Shown here: piece after piece, positions 16,888 through 25,598 of the stretch
How the letters are laid out: every line of letters starts with the position of its first letter
Position numbering within the stretch: the stretch's first letter is position 1
Source of the DNA: Oscillospiraceae bacterium
GTDB taxonomy: Bacteria; Bacillota; Clostridia; Saccharofermentanales; Saccharofermentanaceae
DNA: 38,800 nt
NCBI GenBank assembly: GCA_902801755.1
Contig: CADCJM010000006.1
Span: 1 to 38,800, forward strand
Reading direction: 5' to 3'
Position numbers and translations under genes: made by a program
Notes under the pieces: generated by a model
The model's database searches: none
Seen by the model: the letters and a program-made list of their open reading frames with translations, nothing else
What the model was told of the DNA's origin: nothing

Positions 16888-17232
16888 TTACTCTTCGCCT
16901 TCTCTTCTCTTTGTCTCCCAGAACTTCTCGATATTGTAGTTCTCACGCTCTTCTCTGCCCATGACATGGACTACAACATCCTTATAGTCCAAAAGGATCC
17001 ACTTGTCGCCGGAGCGGCCTTCGATGTGGTCGGGAGTGATATCGTAATCCTTCTTAAGGACATACTCAACTTCGTCAGCCAGAGACTTGATCTGTGTGGT
17101 CGAATTACCGCTTGCAAGAACGAAATAATCAGCGAGTACTGTCTTTCCTGTTAAATCTATCGTCTCGATATCGATACCCTTCTTTGAATCAAGAATGTCA
17201 ACGATCTTAGCGGCTAACTCTTTTGTGTCCAT
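16888..17232 (-). CDS. rsfS: Ribosome silencing factor RsfS
   Basis: This 114-residue protein belongs to the RsfS/Iojap family, which binds uL14 on the 50S subunit and blocks subunit joining in starvation. The family core is visible as LTGKTVLADYFVLASGNS, then HIEGRSGDKWILLDYKDVVVHVM and the closing REERENYNIEKFW. Length is normal for the family. An AAGGAGA site lies 6 bases before the ATG. It follows the nadD-yqeK fusion by 49 bases; a nadD-yqeK-rsfS order is common in Bacillota. Confidence 0.95.
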   Translation of the reverse strand: MDTKELAAKIVDILDSKKGIDIETIDLTGKTVLADYFVLASGNSTTQIKSLADEVEYVLKKDYDITPDHIEGRSGDKWILLDYKDVVVHVMGREERENYNIEKFWETKRREGEE

Positions 17233-17281
17233 AAATATCTCCTTGGTTTATTGATGATTTGATTATAACAAACTTAAATCT

Positions 17282-18505
17282 TTATTCCATTCCGAGATCA
17301 CGCATCATTAACAGCGTCATCAGGTGGATGTCCCTTCCCTGCGAAACGAACTTGTCCCTTACGGCGGATGCTGTCATCCTCATCGCACTGTCGAGATCTG
17401 ACTCTGCTGCAGTCCTAATGGGCGTAAGATCAGTATAGTTTCTTGAAGGCTCGATCTTATCTGCAAGATATACTATCTTCTCCAAAAGAGTCATGTCGCC
17501 CCTGCCGGTCGTGTGATAGCAGATAGCATCAAGGATCTCTTTATCTTCAATGCCGAATTCATTTTTCGCGAACGTCGCGCCCGCAGGTGAATGAAGAAGC
17601 TTCTTCTCCGTAAACAGATCGCCTGCATATTCTTTGGCGAGCTCTGTCTGCTTCTCGAGAGGGAGTTCTTTCGCGCAGTCGTGAAGAGCGCCTGCGATAA
17701 GGGCCTTATCCTTGTCACAACCGAAGACATCAGCCAGGTGCGCAGACAGATAGCCTACGTTAAGAGTGTGAAGAAGTCTTTTCGCGCCCAGATACTTATA
17801 CATCCATACAGAGCTCTCATAGAACTGTTTCTTTGCTTCCTCCGAAACGCCTTCAAGCTTTGTGTTTTCTGTATAAAGCGCATGTCTTTTGATGAATTCC
17901 CTGGCAGGCTCCGGAACCTTCGAAAAGTCACCGGATGTGGTGATCCCTGACGAAGAGCAGTCAATGCCCTTAAGACGGAATATCTCTACCTTGCCTCCGA
18001 GATTCTTCTTGACCGATGCTGCAGCCTTATCGACATCCGTCGTGTCACCGGGCCTTACGGCAGCAAGGAGCGTAACGTAATTAAGTATCTCACCCGGGTT
18101 ATACCATGTCTCGAAAGTACCAAGCGTGTCAGATCCCATGATCCAGAAGAATTCATGGTGCTCCTCGGCCTTCTTTTTCTTGACATCGTTCTTTATCAGG
18201 AAATCAGTAATATATTCTTCAGAAGTAAGCTTCTTAAGGACAACAGCAGTATAGCTTACGCCGTCAATGCCGTATTCCACATCGCTCACTAAGCAGTTTT
18301 TGATGCCAAGACCTTCTATCGTCTCCTGCATCATGTAGAAGCGGTACGGGGGCGGAAGCTTATTTGCGTAGAGCTTGAAATTATTTCTGACCGAAGGAAT
18401 AACGATCACAAGGTCAATGAATCCGCTCTTCAATGCGGAATTGATCATTGCTATGTGACCGTCATGAACGGGATCGAATGAGCCTCCGTAGATGCCTATT
18501 CTCAT
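17282..18505 (-). CDS. nadD-yqeK: Nicotinate-nucleotide adenylyltransferase fused to YqeK HD hydrolase
   Basis: This is a two-domain protein of 407 residues. The N-terminal NadD domain (about 1-212) makes nicotinic acid adenine dinucleotide from NaMN and ATP. It shows GSFDPVHDGH near residues 8-17, WIMGSDTLGTFETW, and a loosely kept SSSGI substrate-binding motif. A lysine-rich insertion (about 103-117; NDVKKKKAEEHHEF) precedes the WIMGSD strand. The C-terminal YqeK domain (about 225-407) has the HD-superfamily residues LLHTLNVGYL, ALHDCAKEL, HSPAGA and YLADKIEPSRNY; YqeK proteins hydrolyse Ap4A symmetrically. In Bacillus the two are separate neighbouring genes, and fusions occur in Clostridia. 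It starts 3 bases after purD ends, so the two are surely co-transcribed. Confidence 0.93.
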   Translation of the reverse strand: MRIGIYGGSFDPVHDGHIAMINSALKSGFIDLVIVIPSVRNNFKLYANKLPPPYRFYMMQETIEGLGIKNCLVSDVEYGIDGVSYTAVVLKKLTSEEYITDFLIKNDVKKKKAEEHHEFFWIMGSDTLGTFETWYNPGEILNYVTLLAAVRPGDTTDVDKAAASVKKNLGGKVEIFRLKGIDCSSSGITTSGDFSKVPEPAREFIKRHALYTENTKLEGVSEEAKKQFYESSVWMYKYLGAKRLLHTLNVGYLSAHLADVFGCDKDKALIAGALHDCAKELPLEKQTELAKEYAGDLFTEKKLLHSPAGATFAKNEFGIEDKEILDAICYHTTGRGDMTLLEKIVYLADKIEPSRNYTDLTPIRTAAESDLDSAMRMTASAVRDKFVSQGRDIHLMTLLMMRDLGME

Positions 18506-18508
18506 TTA

Positions 18509-19762
18509 TTAACCGAGTGTCCTTCCTATATCGTGACGGAAGTGCATGTCCTTGAAGGAAATCTTGGCGACGCCTTCGTAAGCACCGTCGATCGCCTCAT
18601 CAAGGGTATCTCCTTCATCGTATACGCAGAGAACGCGTCCGCCGCTGGTAACGAGCTTGCCGTCCTTAAGTGCGGTGCCTGCCTGGAATACGATCTTGCC
18701 GCATGTATCGATACCTGTGATCTCGTAGCCCTTTGCATAGTTCTGCGGATATCCGCCGGAAGCCATAACGACAACACAGGAACACTTATTCTTCCACTTG
18801 AAGTCGATCTTATCGAGATAACCGTCAATGACCGCATCTACTATATCGAGAAGGCTGTTCTCCAGAAGCGGCAGCACTGCCTGTGCCTCAGGATCTCCGA
18901 AACGCGCATTGTACTCTACTACCTTCGGTCCTTCAGGTGTAAGCATAAGTCCGAAGTAAATAACACCCTTGAACGGTCTTCCCTCTTTCTTAAGAGCTTC
19001 GACTGTAGGTGTGATGATCTCGTTCTGAATACGTGCCTTAAGCTCATCTGTCATGTCGGCACCGGGTGTAACAGCACCCATGCCGCCTGTGTTAAGGCCT
19101 TCATCGTGATCGTATGCTCTCTTATGGTCTCTTGAAGATACCATCGGAACACATGTGTTGCCGTCAGAGAAAGCAAGAACTGTAAGCTCGGGACCTGTCA
19201 TGCACTCTTCGATAACGATCGTGGAGCCTGCATTGCCGAACTTCTTGTCTTCCATCATGTCCTTTACGGCCTGTTTAGCCTCATCAAGTGTCTGGGCAAT
19301 GATAACGCCCTTACCTAATGCAAGTCCGTCGCACTTGATAACGATAGGCATAGGCTGAGTCTCAAGGTAATCAAGAGCCTTCTGCTCATCTTCGAAGATC
19401 TCATACTTTGCAGTAGGGATCGAATACTTCTTCATAAGCTGCTTTGAGAAAGCCTTTGAACCTTCAATGATCGCTGCATTTGCCTTAGGACCGAAGGCTC
19501 TGAGGCCTGCTTCTTCCATTCTGTCGACCATACCAAGAGCGAGCGGATCATCAGGAGCTACGAAAACGAGATCGAACTGCTCTTTTTTCGCGAACTCGAC
19601 CATAGAATCGAGATCAGTAGCCTTAATATCAACGCAAGTGGCGATTGAAGCGATACCTCCGTTACCCGGAGCGCAGTAAAGCTCAGTTATCCTGGGATCC
19701 TGCTTGAGCTTCCAGCAAATAACATGCTCTCTTCCGCCGCCGCCAACTACTAATACCTTCAT
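18509..19762 (-). CDS. purD: Phosphoribosylamine-glycine ligase
   Basis: PurD joins glycine to phosphoribosylamine in the second step of purine synthesis, using ATP. The 417-residue protein has the N-terminal VVGGGGREHVICWKL, an ATP-grasp domain with VIKCDGLALGKGV, and the GLNTGGMGAVTPG and VVEYNARFGDPEAQ signatures. All are intact and length is normal. GGAGG lies 11 bases before the ATG. It stands apart from other pur genes, between homoserine dehydrogenase (31 bases upstream) and nadD-yqeK (3 bases downstream). Confidence 0.97.
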   Translation of the reverse strand: MKVLVVGGGGREHVICWKLKQDPRITELYCAPGNGGIASIATCVDIKATDLDSMVEFAKKEQFDLVFVAPDDPLALGMVDRMEEAGLRAFGPKANAAIIEGSKAFSKQLMKKYSIPTAKYEIFEDEQKALDYLETQPMPIVIKCDGLALGKGVIIAQTLDEAKQAVKDMMEDKKFGNAGSTIVIEECMTGPELTVLAFSDGNTCVPMVSSRDHKRAYDHDEGLNTGGMGAVTPGADMTDELKARIQNEIITPTVEALKKEGRPFKGVIYFGLMLTPEGPKVVEYNARFGDPEAQAVLPLLENSLLDIVDAVIDGYLDKIDFKWKNKCSCVVVMASGGYPQNYAKGYEITGIDTCGKIVFQAGTALKDGKLVTSGGRVLCVYDEGDTLDEAIDGAYEGVAKISFKDMHFRHDIGRTLG

Positions 19763-19793
19763 TTAAAATATTCCTCCAAATTTCTATTTGGAC

Positions 19794-20975
19794 TTACTTA
19801 AGATAGTGCATCCAGGACTTAGCGCCTGTACCAGCTACAAGTGCTTCGATCTCCTTATGCTTGATTCCGCTAACGAGGATTGCCTCATCGGAAAGATAAA
19901 CGCAGCTGTAGCCCTTAACTACGACTTCAGCAGCATTCTCCACTCTGATAACGATATCAGTCGTGATCTCATCGTAAGGAGTGATCTCAACGCTCTCAGC
20001 CGTCCATGCCCTGTTCTCATAAGGCTTGCTTACTGCAGCCTCTAAAACATCACCGCATACAGCAGATGCCGTGGGAAGCGTGCCGGCTCCCTGTCCATAG
20101 AACATAGCCTGTCCTAAGCTGTTGCCATCAACCATAATAGCATTGAATACGCCGTTTACGTTATATAAAAGATTGCTCTTTTCCACCAAAGCGGGAGCAA
20201 CAAAAGCGACAGGCTTTTCGCCGGCTTCATAAAGAGCGATGAGCTTGATATCACAGCCGATAGATGTTGCAAATGCCATATCATCTGTCGTGATCGCGGA
20301 AATACCTTCAGCAGAGATCTTCTCAGGAGCGATGTATTCGCCGTCGTTTGCGATCGTAGAAAGGATCGAGAGCTTTCTCTGGGCATCGATGCCGTCGATA
20401 TCTGCAGAAGGATTAGCCTCAGCAAAACCGTTCTCCTGAGCCTGCTTTAAAGCCGTAACGAAGTCTACACCCTCATCCTTCATCTGGGAGAGAATGTAAT
20501 TCGTTGTACCGTTGACGATACCTGCGATCTTTGTGATCTTGTTTGCAGCAAGACACTTATAAAGAGGTCTTATTATCGGGATGCCGCCGCCTACTGCAGC
20601 TTCGAACAGATAGCAGCAGTTATTGTTCCTTGCGATCTCGAGAAGTTCAGGTCCCTTTGTGGAGACGAGCTCTTTATTTGAAGTAACAACGCTGATACCT
20701 GAAGATAATGCACGCTTGGTGTATTCATAAGCGATCCTTGCGCCGCCTATAGTCTCTACTGCGATCTTGATGTCCTTATCAGTGAAGACATCGTCCGCAT
20801 TATGTGTAACAAGAGCTGCGAATCTGCTCTCAGGGAAATCCCTGATGTCAAGGATATGCTTTACAACGATCTCTTCTCCAACGCGCTTTGCGATAACATC
20901 CTTGTTGATATCCAAGGTCTCGGCTACACCAGAACCTACTGTACCGAAGCCTAAAATTGCGATGTTAATTGCCAT
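19794..20975 (-). CDS. hom: Homoserine dehydrogenase
   Basis: Hom reduces aspartate semialdehyde to homoserine on the route to threonine and methionine. The 393-residue protein starts with the nucleotide-binding LGFGTVGSGV and contains VTSNKELVS, VNGTTNYILS and a GIDAQRKLSIL core. The C-terminal extension (about 330-393) is short compared with Hom proteins that have a full ACT domain, although it may keep a partial one. The ACT protein gene directly upstream (22-base gap) could supply or influence feedback control in trans; that is inference. The usual partners thrB and thrC are not here. Confidence 0.95.
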   Translation of the reverse strand: MAINIAILGFGTVGSGVAETLDINKDVIAKRVGEEIVVKHILDIRDFPESRFAALVTHNADDVFTDKDIKIAVETIGGARIAYEYTKRALSSGISVVTSNKELVSTKGPELLEIARNNNCCYLFEAAVGGGIPIIRPLYKCLAANKITKIAGIVNGTTNYILSQMKDEGVDFVTALKQAQENGFAEANPSADIDGIDAQRKLSILSTIANDGEYIAPEKISAEGISAITTDDMAFATSIGCDIKLIALYEAGEKPVAFVAPALVEKSNLLYNVNGVFNAIMVDGNSLGQAMFYGQGAGTLPTASAVCGDVLEAAVSKPYENRAWTAESVEITPYDEITTDIVIRVENAAEVVVKGYSCVYLSDEAILVSGIKHKEIEALVAGTGAKSWMHYLK

Positions 20976-20997
20976 TTCTACTTTTCCTTACCTTTCA

Positions 20998-21444
20998 TTA
21001 TTCCCTGCTCAGGATCATGCACTTACGCACGCCCGCGAGCTTGGATATATCATTGATTATGTCGTCAACTGTACCATACATCGATACGGTCTCAATGGAG
21101 ATCGAGATATCTGCAAGGCCGTTGATCGGGATATTCTGATTGATAGTCAGAATATTTGCGCGGGATTCCGCAATAGTCCTTATGATCTCAGACAGGATGC
21201 CCTGGAAGTTCTCAACAGAAAGAAGGAGTGTAACCTTCTTGCCGCTTGCCGCCTCATAGAACGGAAGGACTGAATCCTTATACTTGTAGTATGCACTTCT
21301 GGAAAGCCCTGTCTTTCTAACCGCTTCGTTTACGGAAGCAGACTCACCGGTGTTAAGGCGCTGCTTAACTTCCATTACCTTAATGAAGACTTCAGGCAAA
21401 ACTCTTTTGTCGACTAGGAAATATTCGGGGTTATCCTGATGCAT
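20998..21444 (-). CDS. ACT domain protein, UPF0735/PheB-like
   Basis: This 148-residue protein has an N-terminal helical part resembling a helix-turn-helix (about 35-60; SVNEAVRKTGLSRSAYYKYK) and a C-terminal ACT domain (about 70-145; VTLLLSVENFQGILSEIIRTI). It matches the UPF0735 type named after PheB of Bacillus. ACT domains bind amino acids. The gene is first in an apparent operon with hom, as in many Clostridia, so it may sense threonine or a related amino acid and regulate the pathway. It is also the gene next to a palindrome and a long structured intergenic region. Its biochemical role is not established. Confidence 0.88.
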   Translation of the reverse strand: MHQDNPEYFLVDKRVLPEVFIKVMEVKQRLNTGESASVNEAVRKTGLSRSAYYKYKDSVLPFYEAASGKKVTLLLSVENFQGILSEIIRTIAESRANILTINQNIPINGLADISISIETVSMYGTVDDIINDISKLAGVRKCMILSRE

Positions 21445-21458
21445 AAGGTCAAGACCTT
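21445..21458 (-). promoter_or_regulatory. Palindrome covering the ribosome binding site of the ACT gene
   Basis: AAGGTC-TT-GACCTT ends immediately before the ATG on the minus strand, so the only AAGG ribosome binding site is one arm of a perfect inverted repeat. It could act as an operator for a dimeric regulator or as a weak hairpin hiding the site. Confidence 0.4.
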
Positions 21459-21666
21459 TCTATGAGATTTTCGCGCCCAAGTATACTTCCACAGACGGAC
21501 ATTTGTACGCGCCTGACAATATTAACACGATTACATGGTGTTTTCAATAAATATAATAAGAAGGGACGCAGTTTTATTGCGTTTGCAGATTATCGTTAAT
21601 CTTTTTGGCGCGATTTGCGTCAGAAATACAGAATATATCCAGCCTAATAGTGAGATGAATCCGGAA

Positions 21667-21775
21667 AAATCCGGAAAAAAGTCCGACTATGTCGGAACTA
21701 TTTCTGGATTTCTATTATCGGATCCGCGTTTGTCCGGAAAAAAGTCCGACTGTATCGGAACTATTTCTGGATTTT
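21667..21775 (-). repeat. Two tandem copies of a ~43-base stem-loop repeat, probable terminators of rdgB operon
   Basis: Two copies (21667-21711 and 21733-21775, 63 bases apart) share about 40 nearly identical bases. On the minus strand each has TCCGAC...GTCGGA or TCCGAT...GTCGGA followed by CTTTTTT, the form of a short terminator. In copy 1 the outer arms AAATCCGGAAA and TTTCTGGATTT also pair. A palindrome CGGATCCG lies between the copies. The remaining bases of the 385-base gap between rdgB and the ACT gene show no further gene; the promoter of the ACT-hom operon should lie in 21460-21660 but I cannot fix it. Confidence 0.65.
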
Positions 21776-21829
21776 AGCGGCTGCATAATAAGTTCTGCAA
21801 AAGACGATCACCAAAAAGGATAGAAAACC

Positions 21830-22435
21830 TCAGCCTAACTCCTCTTTGAGCCTCTCCGCCATAGCTCTTGAAGCCTTGCCCCTGTGGCTTATCGAATTCT
21901 TCTGCTCCTTGGTCATCTGGGCAGTGGTCATGCCGAATTCAGGCACGTAGAAGATAGGATCGTAGCCAAAGCCACCGTCTCCCATGGGCTTCTCGTGAAG
22001 AACGCCGCAGATCTCGCCCCTTACTGTGAATTCGGAGCCGTCAGGTCTTACGACCGCGATGCTGCATACGAACTTTGCTGTGCGCTTGTCTTCAGGCACG
22101 TCCTTAAGCATCTCAAAGATCTTCGCAAACTTCTCGGGATATGTGGAATCCTCGCCGCAGAATCTTGCGGAATATATGCCAGGAGCGCCGTCAAGCGCGT
22201 CGATGCAGAGGCCGGAGTCATCAGCCATGACGTAAGCGCCCTTAGCGAGAGCATGTACGGCGCGCGCCTTTATAAGTGCATTCTCTTCAAATGTCTTGCC
22301 GTCTTCAACGATATCGGGATCAAAGCCCTCTTCCTTCATTGTCGTAACAACGAAAGGTGTGCCGTCTAATATCTCTGCGATCTCTCTTGCCTTGTCCTTG
22401 TTGGATGTCGCAAGAATAAGTTTGAATTCCGTCAT
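21830..22435 (-). CDS. rdgB: XTP/dITP diphosphatase (non-canonical purine NTP pyrophosphatase)
   Basis: This Ham1/RdgB family enzyme removes deaminated purine nucleotides (XTP, dITP) from the pool. The 201-residue protein shows ILATSNKDKAREI, then GKTFEENALIKA, MADDSGLCIDALDGAPGIYSAR, the GDGGFGYDPIFYVP loop and SHRGKA. All conserved positions appear intact. The frame is open from 22447, but the ATG at 22435 is chosen: it overlaps the upstream stop as ATGA and has GGAGG 6 bases before it. It is the last gene of the argS operon, followed by tandem stem-loops. Confidence 0.96.
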   Translation of the reverse strand: MTEFKLILATSNKDKAREIAEILDGTPFVVTTMKEEGFDPDIVEDGKTFEENALIKARAVHALAKGAYVMADDSGLCIDALDGAPGIYSARFCGEDSTYPEKFAKIFEMLKDVPEDKRTAKFVCSIAVVRPDGSEFTVRGEICGVLHEKPMGDGGFGYDPIFYVPEFGMTTAQMTKEQKNSISHRGKASRAMAERLKEELG

Positions 22436-23862
22436 ATAAGCCTCCATGCCTTGGGATACATATTTTTAGCGGTCTGTCCGTTGATCTTGGCAAATCCCAG
22501 CGGATAGTCTCCGATGCCTACAAGAACCGTTCCTGAAGCTTTCAGGCCGTCTTCAGAAGTAACAGATATAGTCTCGCCTCTTAAGTATTTAAGCAGCCTG
22601 TCGTCGTCACGTGAAAGCCCCAGATATGAGTCATCTCTGATCTCAGACCTGTCTAAAGCAAGCGCAATGCTATTGGAGGGCTCGAAAACCTTCTTTCCCG
22701 ACTTCAAAGGCTTGATATCACCTACATAAAGGCCTGTCTTTACGACCTTGAGGCCCTTAAAGAGCTTCTCGTCAAAAGTCATCTGGAAGATGCCCGTGCC
22801 ATGGCTTATGAATTCACCTTTGAGGATGTCTTCCCTGCCCTTAACGGATAAGACTTCATCGAGCATATCCATTGCAGCTTCAACATTCTTGTCCTTAGAG
22901 CGCACTTCGTTCCTGATAAGCAGTTCTTCTGCAGATTTAAGGTCCTTTTCCTCACCCTTAACGATATGAACGCAGAAATGGCCGTCACCTTCGGACAAAT
23001 GAGGCCAGATCCTCATGGAGCCGGGCAGGATCGAATCTTCTCCGTTATGGGTAATGCCTTCTATCTCAGGATGAGCTTTTACATGGTATTCAGGGTGTCG
23101 CTCAATAAAGCGCTTGATCTGGTTCTCATCCTCGTCAACGCAGAAAGTGCATGTGGAATAAACGATGGAACCGCCTTCTTTAAGGCATTTGTGGGCTGCT
23201 TCGAGGATAGATTCCTGCAAAGGAACACAGACCTTGGGACCGTAGTTCATGTAGCTCTTAACTGCACCCGGATCTCTTCTGAACATTCCCTCTCCGGAGC
23301 ACGGTGCATCGATAAGGATCTTATCGAAGAACAGAGGAAGCCTGGACGCAATATTCTCGGGCGTCTCATTGAGGATAACGGCGCCCTTGATGCCTGAACG
23401 CTCTATGTTGCGGAGAAGCGCTTTGGAGCGGTCGAAGCTGATCTCGTTAGCAACAAGGATACCTTCGCCCTTCATGTCTTCGCCAAGCCTGCAGGCCTTG
23501 CCGCCAGGAGCGGCACAAAGGTCTAATACTATCTCACCGGGCTTAGCCGCCATGACCTGTGCAGGAAGCATCGCGGAAGGCTCCTGGGGATAGTAAACGC
23601 CGGCGTGGTAGAGCGCTTCTCTGCCACCGGTCTCGTTATTGATGTAATATCCGCCGGAGCACCAGGAAACGGGGTTTTCGCCCTCTCCAAGGTCATTTAA
23701 AAGCTGCTTTTCCTCATCAGCTGAATTTATCTTTGTTCTTGAGAATCTTATTCCCTTCAAGGGTTCTTTTTCGAAGCTCTCATAGAATCCTTCCTGCGGT
23801 ACATACTTGTAACGCGAGAAGAAATCATTCATCTCATTTAAGAACTCTTCTGGGAACTTCAT
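22432..23862 (-). CDS. rsmF: RsmF-like 16S rRNA cytosine-5 methyltransferase
   Basis: This 476-residue SAM-dependent rRNA m5C methyltransferase belongs to the NOL1/NOP2/Sun family. The SAM site is LDLCAAPGGKA (about 114-123), the conserved DAPCSGEGMFRRD contains Cys188, and YSTCTF contains Cys238; these two cysteines serve release and catalysis in the family. The C-terminal part (about 290-476) fits the extra domains of RsmF, including a PUA-like end (AKNMYPKAWRLI). E. coli RsmF modifies C1407; the same target is assumed here but not shown. It overlaps rdgB by 4 bases and follows the M3 peptidase gene by 7. Confidence 0.9.
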   Translation of the reverse strand: MKFPEEFLNEMNDFFSRYKYVPQEGFYESFEKEPLKGIRFSRTKINSADEEKQLLNDLGEGENPVSWCSGGYYINNETGGREALYHAGVYYPQEPSAMLPAQVMAAKPGEIVLDLCAAPGGKACRLGEDMKGEGILVANEISFDRSKALLRNIERSGIKGAVILNETPENIASRLPLFFDKILIDAPCSGEGMFRRDPGAVKSYMNYGPKVCVPLQESILEAAHKCLKEGGSIVYSTCTFCVDEDENQIKRFIERHPEYHVKAHPEIEGITHNGEDSILPGSMRIWPHLSEGDGHFCVHIVKGEEKDLKSAEELLIRNEVRSKDKNVEAAMDMLDEVLSVKGREDILKGEFISHGTGIFQMTFDEKLFKGLKVVKTGLYVGDIKPLKSGKKVFEPSNSIALALDRSEIRDDSYLGLSRDDDRLLKYLRGETISVTSEDGLKASGTVLVGIGDYPLGFAKINGQTAKNMYPKAWRLI

Positions 23863-23869
23863 CTAAGCC

Positions 23870-25582
23870 TCACAGATTAAGGAAATCCGCACACTTGAAG
23901 GCAAGGCGCTTGATGACATCGACGTCAAATGGAGACTCAATGCCGGACTTCTTTATGAGATTTAAGAATGTATCGCTTCCGCCCAACTGGCAGAGCGTAT
24001 TGTACTTCTCCAGTGCGACCTTAAGATCAGTTCTGGACTCGTCCCAGAGCTCAAGAGCGCAGATCTGCGAGAGGCAGTAATCGATATAGTAGAAAGGCGT
24101 TGTGAAGATATGGTCTTTCTTCATCCAGGCGCCGCCCAAAGCATGGAAAGGCGTGTCATTTACATCGTATTCGGTAAACGGCTGGTAGGACTGCTCAAGC
24201 ATTCTCCAGATCTCGTGACGCTCATTTGGTGTCATGTTCGGATTGTCGTAGATTATGTGCTGGAACTCATCGACCATACAGCCGTAAGGCAGGAACAGAA
24301 GGCCGTCAGTCATGTGGAGCTCGCAGTACTGTTCAGCCTGATTGCCGTAGAAGATGTTCATGAAAGGATATGACATGTATTCCATCGATGTCGAGTGGAT
24401 CTCACATGTCTCAAGCGTAGGTGATAAGCACTCTACAAACGGTGAGGATTCAGCGCCTGCAAGGGCTGCATATGCATGTCCGCCCTCGTGGATCACAGTC
24501 GCAACGTCATCGAAAGTGCCGTTGCCATTCATGAAGATAAACGGAATGCAGTAATCTTCAAGATACATACAGTAGCCGCCCGTGGATTTAACGGGACGGG
24601 ACAGAAGATCCGTATAGCCGTGGCCTGAGAGGATATCGAAGAAGCTCGGATTGGCGCCGAACATCTTACGGAAGAACTTTCCAGCTGCTTCCTCATAAGT
24701 ATCTTTGCTTACAACAGGTGCAGGATTACCATCCTTAAAGAGACACGGCAGATCGTGGAACATAAGCTCATCGACGCCGAGCCTGTCCTTCTGGAGCTTT
24801 CTTATCTGCACCGTAAGCGGAACGATGTATTTCTTGATATTCTCCCTGAAAGAAGCAACGTCTTCCCTGGTGTAATCGTAACGTTCCATGCGCTTATAGC
24901 CGAGCTCTGTAAAGTTCTCATAGCCGAGCTTTCTTGCTGCCTGTGTCCTCACCTTAACGAGGTCATCGTAGATAACGTCGTAGGTGTCTTTACGGGACAT
25001 GTAATACTTATCAAGCGCGATATGAGCCTCTCTTCTTACCTTCCTGTCAGTTGACTGGAGATAAGGCTGGATAAGGCTTAGATTCAATGTTTTCTTGCCG
25101 AACGGGATCTCAGCTTCGGACTGCTTCTGGGAGTACTCATTTTCGAGCTTTGATTCCTCGGTGAGGTCATCAATTACCTCGCTCGAAATGATCTCCCTCT
25201 GGTTTTTTGCCTTGCGGAAGATCATGGGACCGTACTTGACCTTCAGGGAATCAGCGCAGGGCGCCGTAAGAAGGCCTGATAAAACAGCGGATGAGAGCTC
25301 CTGGACTCTGGCTGTCGCCTCATCGAAGAACTCCATCTCGTTATTATAGAATTCGTTTGAAGTATCAAGATCGTGAAGGATCTGGCAAAGCGCATACTGA
25401 GTATCGAAAGAGCTTATTGCAATCTCGTACTCACTTATCGCCTCATCCGCCGCCTCTATAGTCTTTGCGGTCATGAGCCTTAATCTAACGGCTTTTACTG
25501 TCTCCGTGAACTTATCAAGATCAGGTCTTGTGTATTTCAGTTCCTTAAAATCAGGCACCGAGCTGTTAGTTGTGTTCTCCAT
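23870..25582 (-). CDS. M3 family oligoendopeptidase
   Basis: This is a cytosolic zinc metallopeptidase of the thimet oligopeptidase/PepF clan that degrades short peptides. The 570-residue chain is mostly helical. Its zinc motif IHEGGHAYAAL lies at about 364-374 (His365, Glu366, His369), and a third ligand is probably in ETCEIHSTSMEYM about 25 residues on. Length fits the ~560-residue clostridial subfamily, not the longer PepF (~600). No signal peptide is seen. It sits between argS (16 bases upstream) and rsmF and is probably co-transcribed without a functional link. Confidence 0.94.
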   Translation of the reverse strand: MENTTNSSVPDFKELKYTRPDLDKFTETVKAVRLRLMTAKTIEAADEAISEYEIAISSFDTQYALCQILHDLDTSNEFYNNEMEFFDEATARVQELSSAVLSGLLTAPCADSLKVKYGPMIFRKAKNQREIISSEVIDDLTEESKLENEYSQKQSEAEIPFGKKTLNLSLIQPYLQSTDRKVRREAHIALDKYYMSRKDTYDVIYDDLVKVRTQAARKLGYENFTELGYKRMERYDYTREDVASFRENIKKYIVPLTVQIRKLQKDRLGVDELMFHDLPCLFKDGNPAPVVSKDTYEEAAGKFFRKMFGANPSFFDILSGHGYTDLLSRPVKSTGGYCMYLEDYCIPFIFMNGNGTFDDVATVIHEGGHAYAALAGAESSPFVECLSPTLETCEIHSTSMEYMSYPFMNIFYGNQAEQYCELHMTDGLLFLPYGCMVDEFQHIIYDNPNMTPNERHEIWRMLEQSYQPFTEYDVNDTPFHALGGAWMKKDHIFTTPFYYIDYCLSQICALELWDESRTDLKVALEKYNTLCQLGGSDTFLNLIKKSGIESPFDVDVIKRLAFKCADFLNL

Positions 25583-25598
25583 CGATCTGCCTTTCTAA

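Noticed and set aside
18533..19135. A 200-codon plus-strand open frame opposite purD.
   Set aside because: purD is intact and fully recognisable on the other strand. The plus-strand product has no domain and no ribosome binding site.
21445..21829. The structured gap considered as a threonine or homoserine-type riboswitch or T-box.
   Set aside because: No T-box or known riboswitch core was recognised; the structure is explained by tandem terminator-like repeats.
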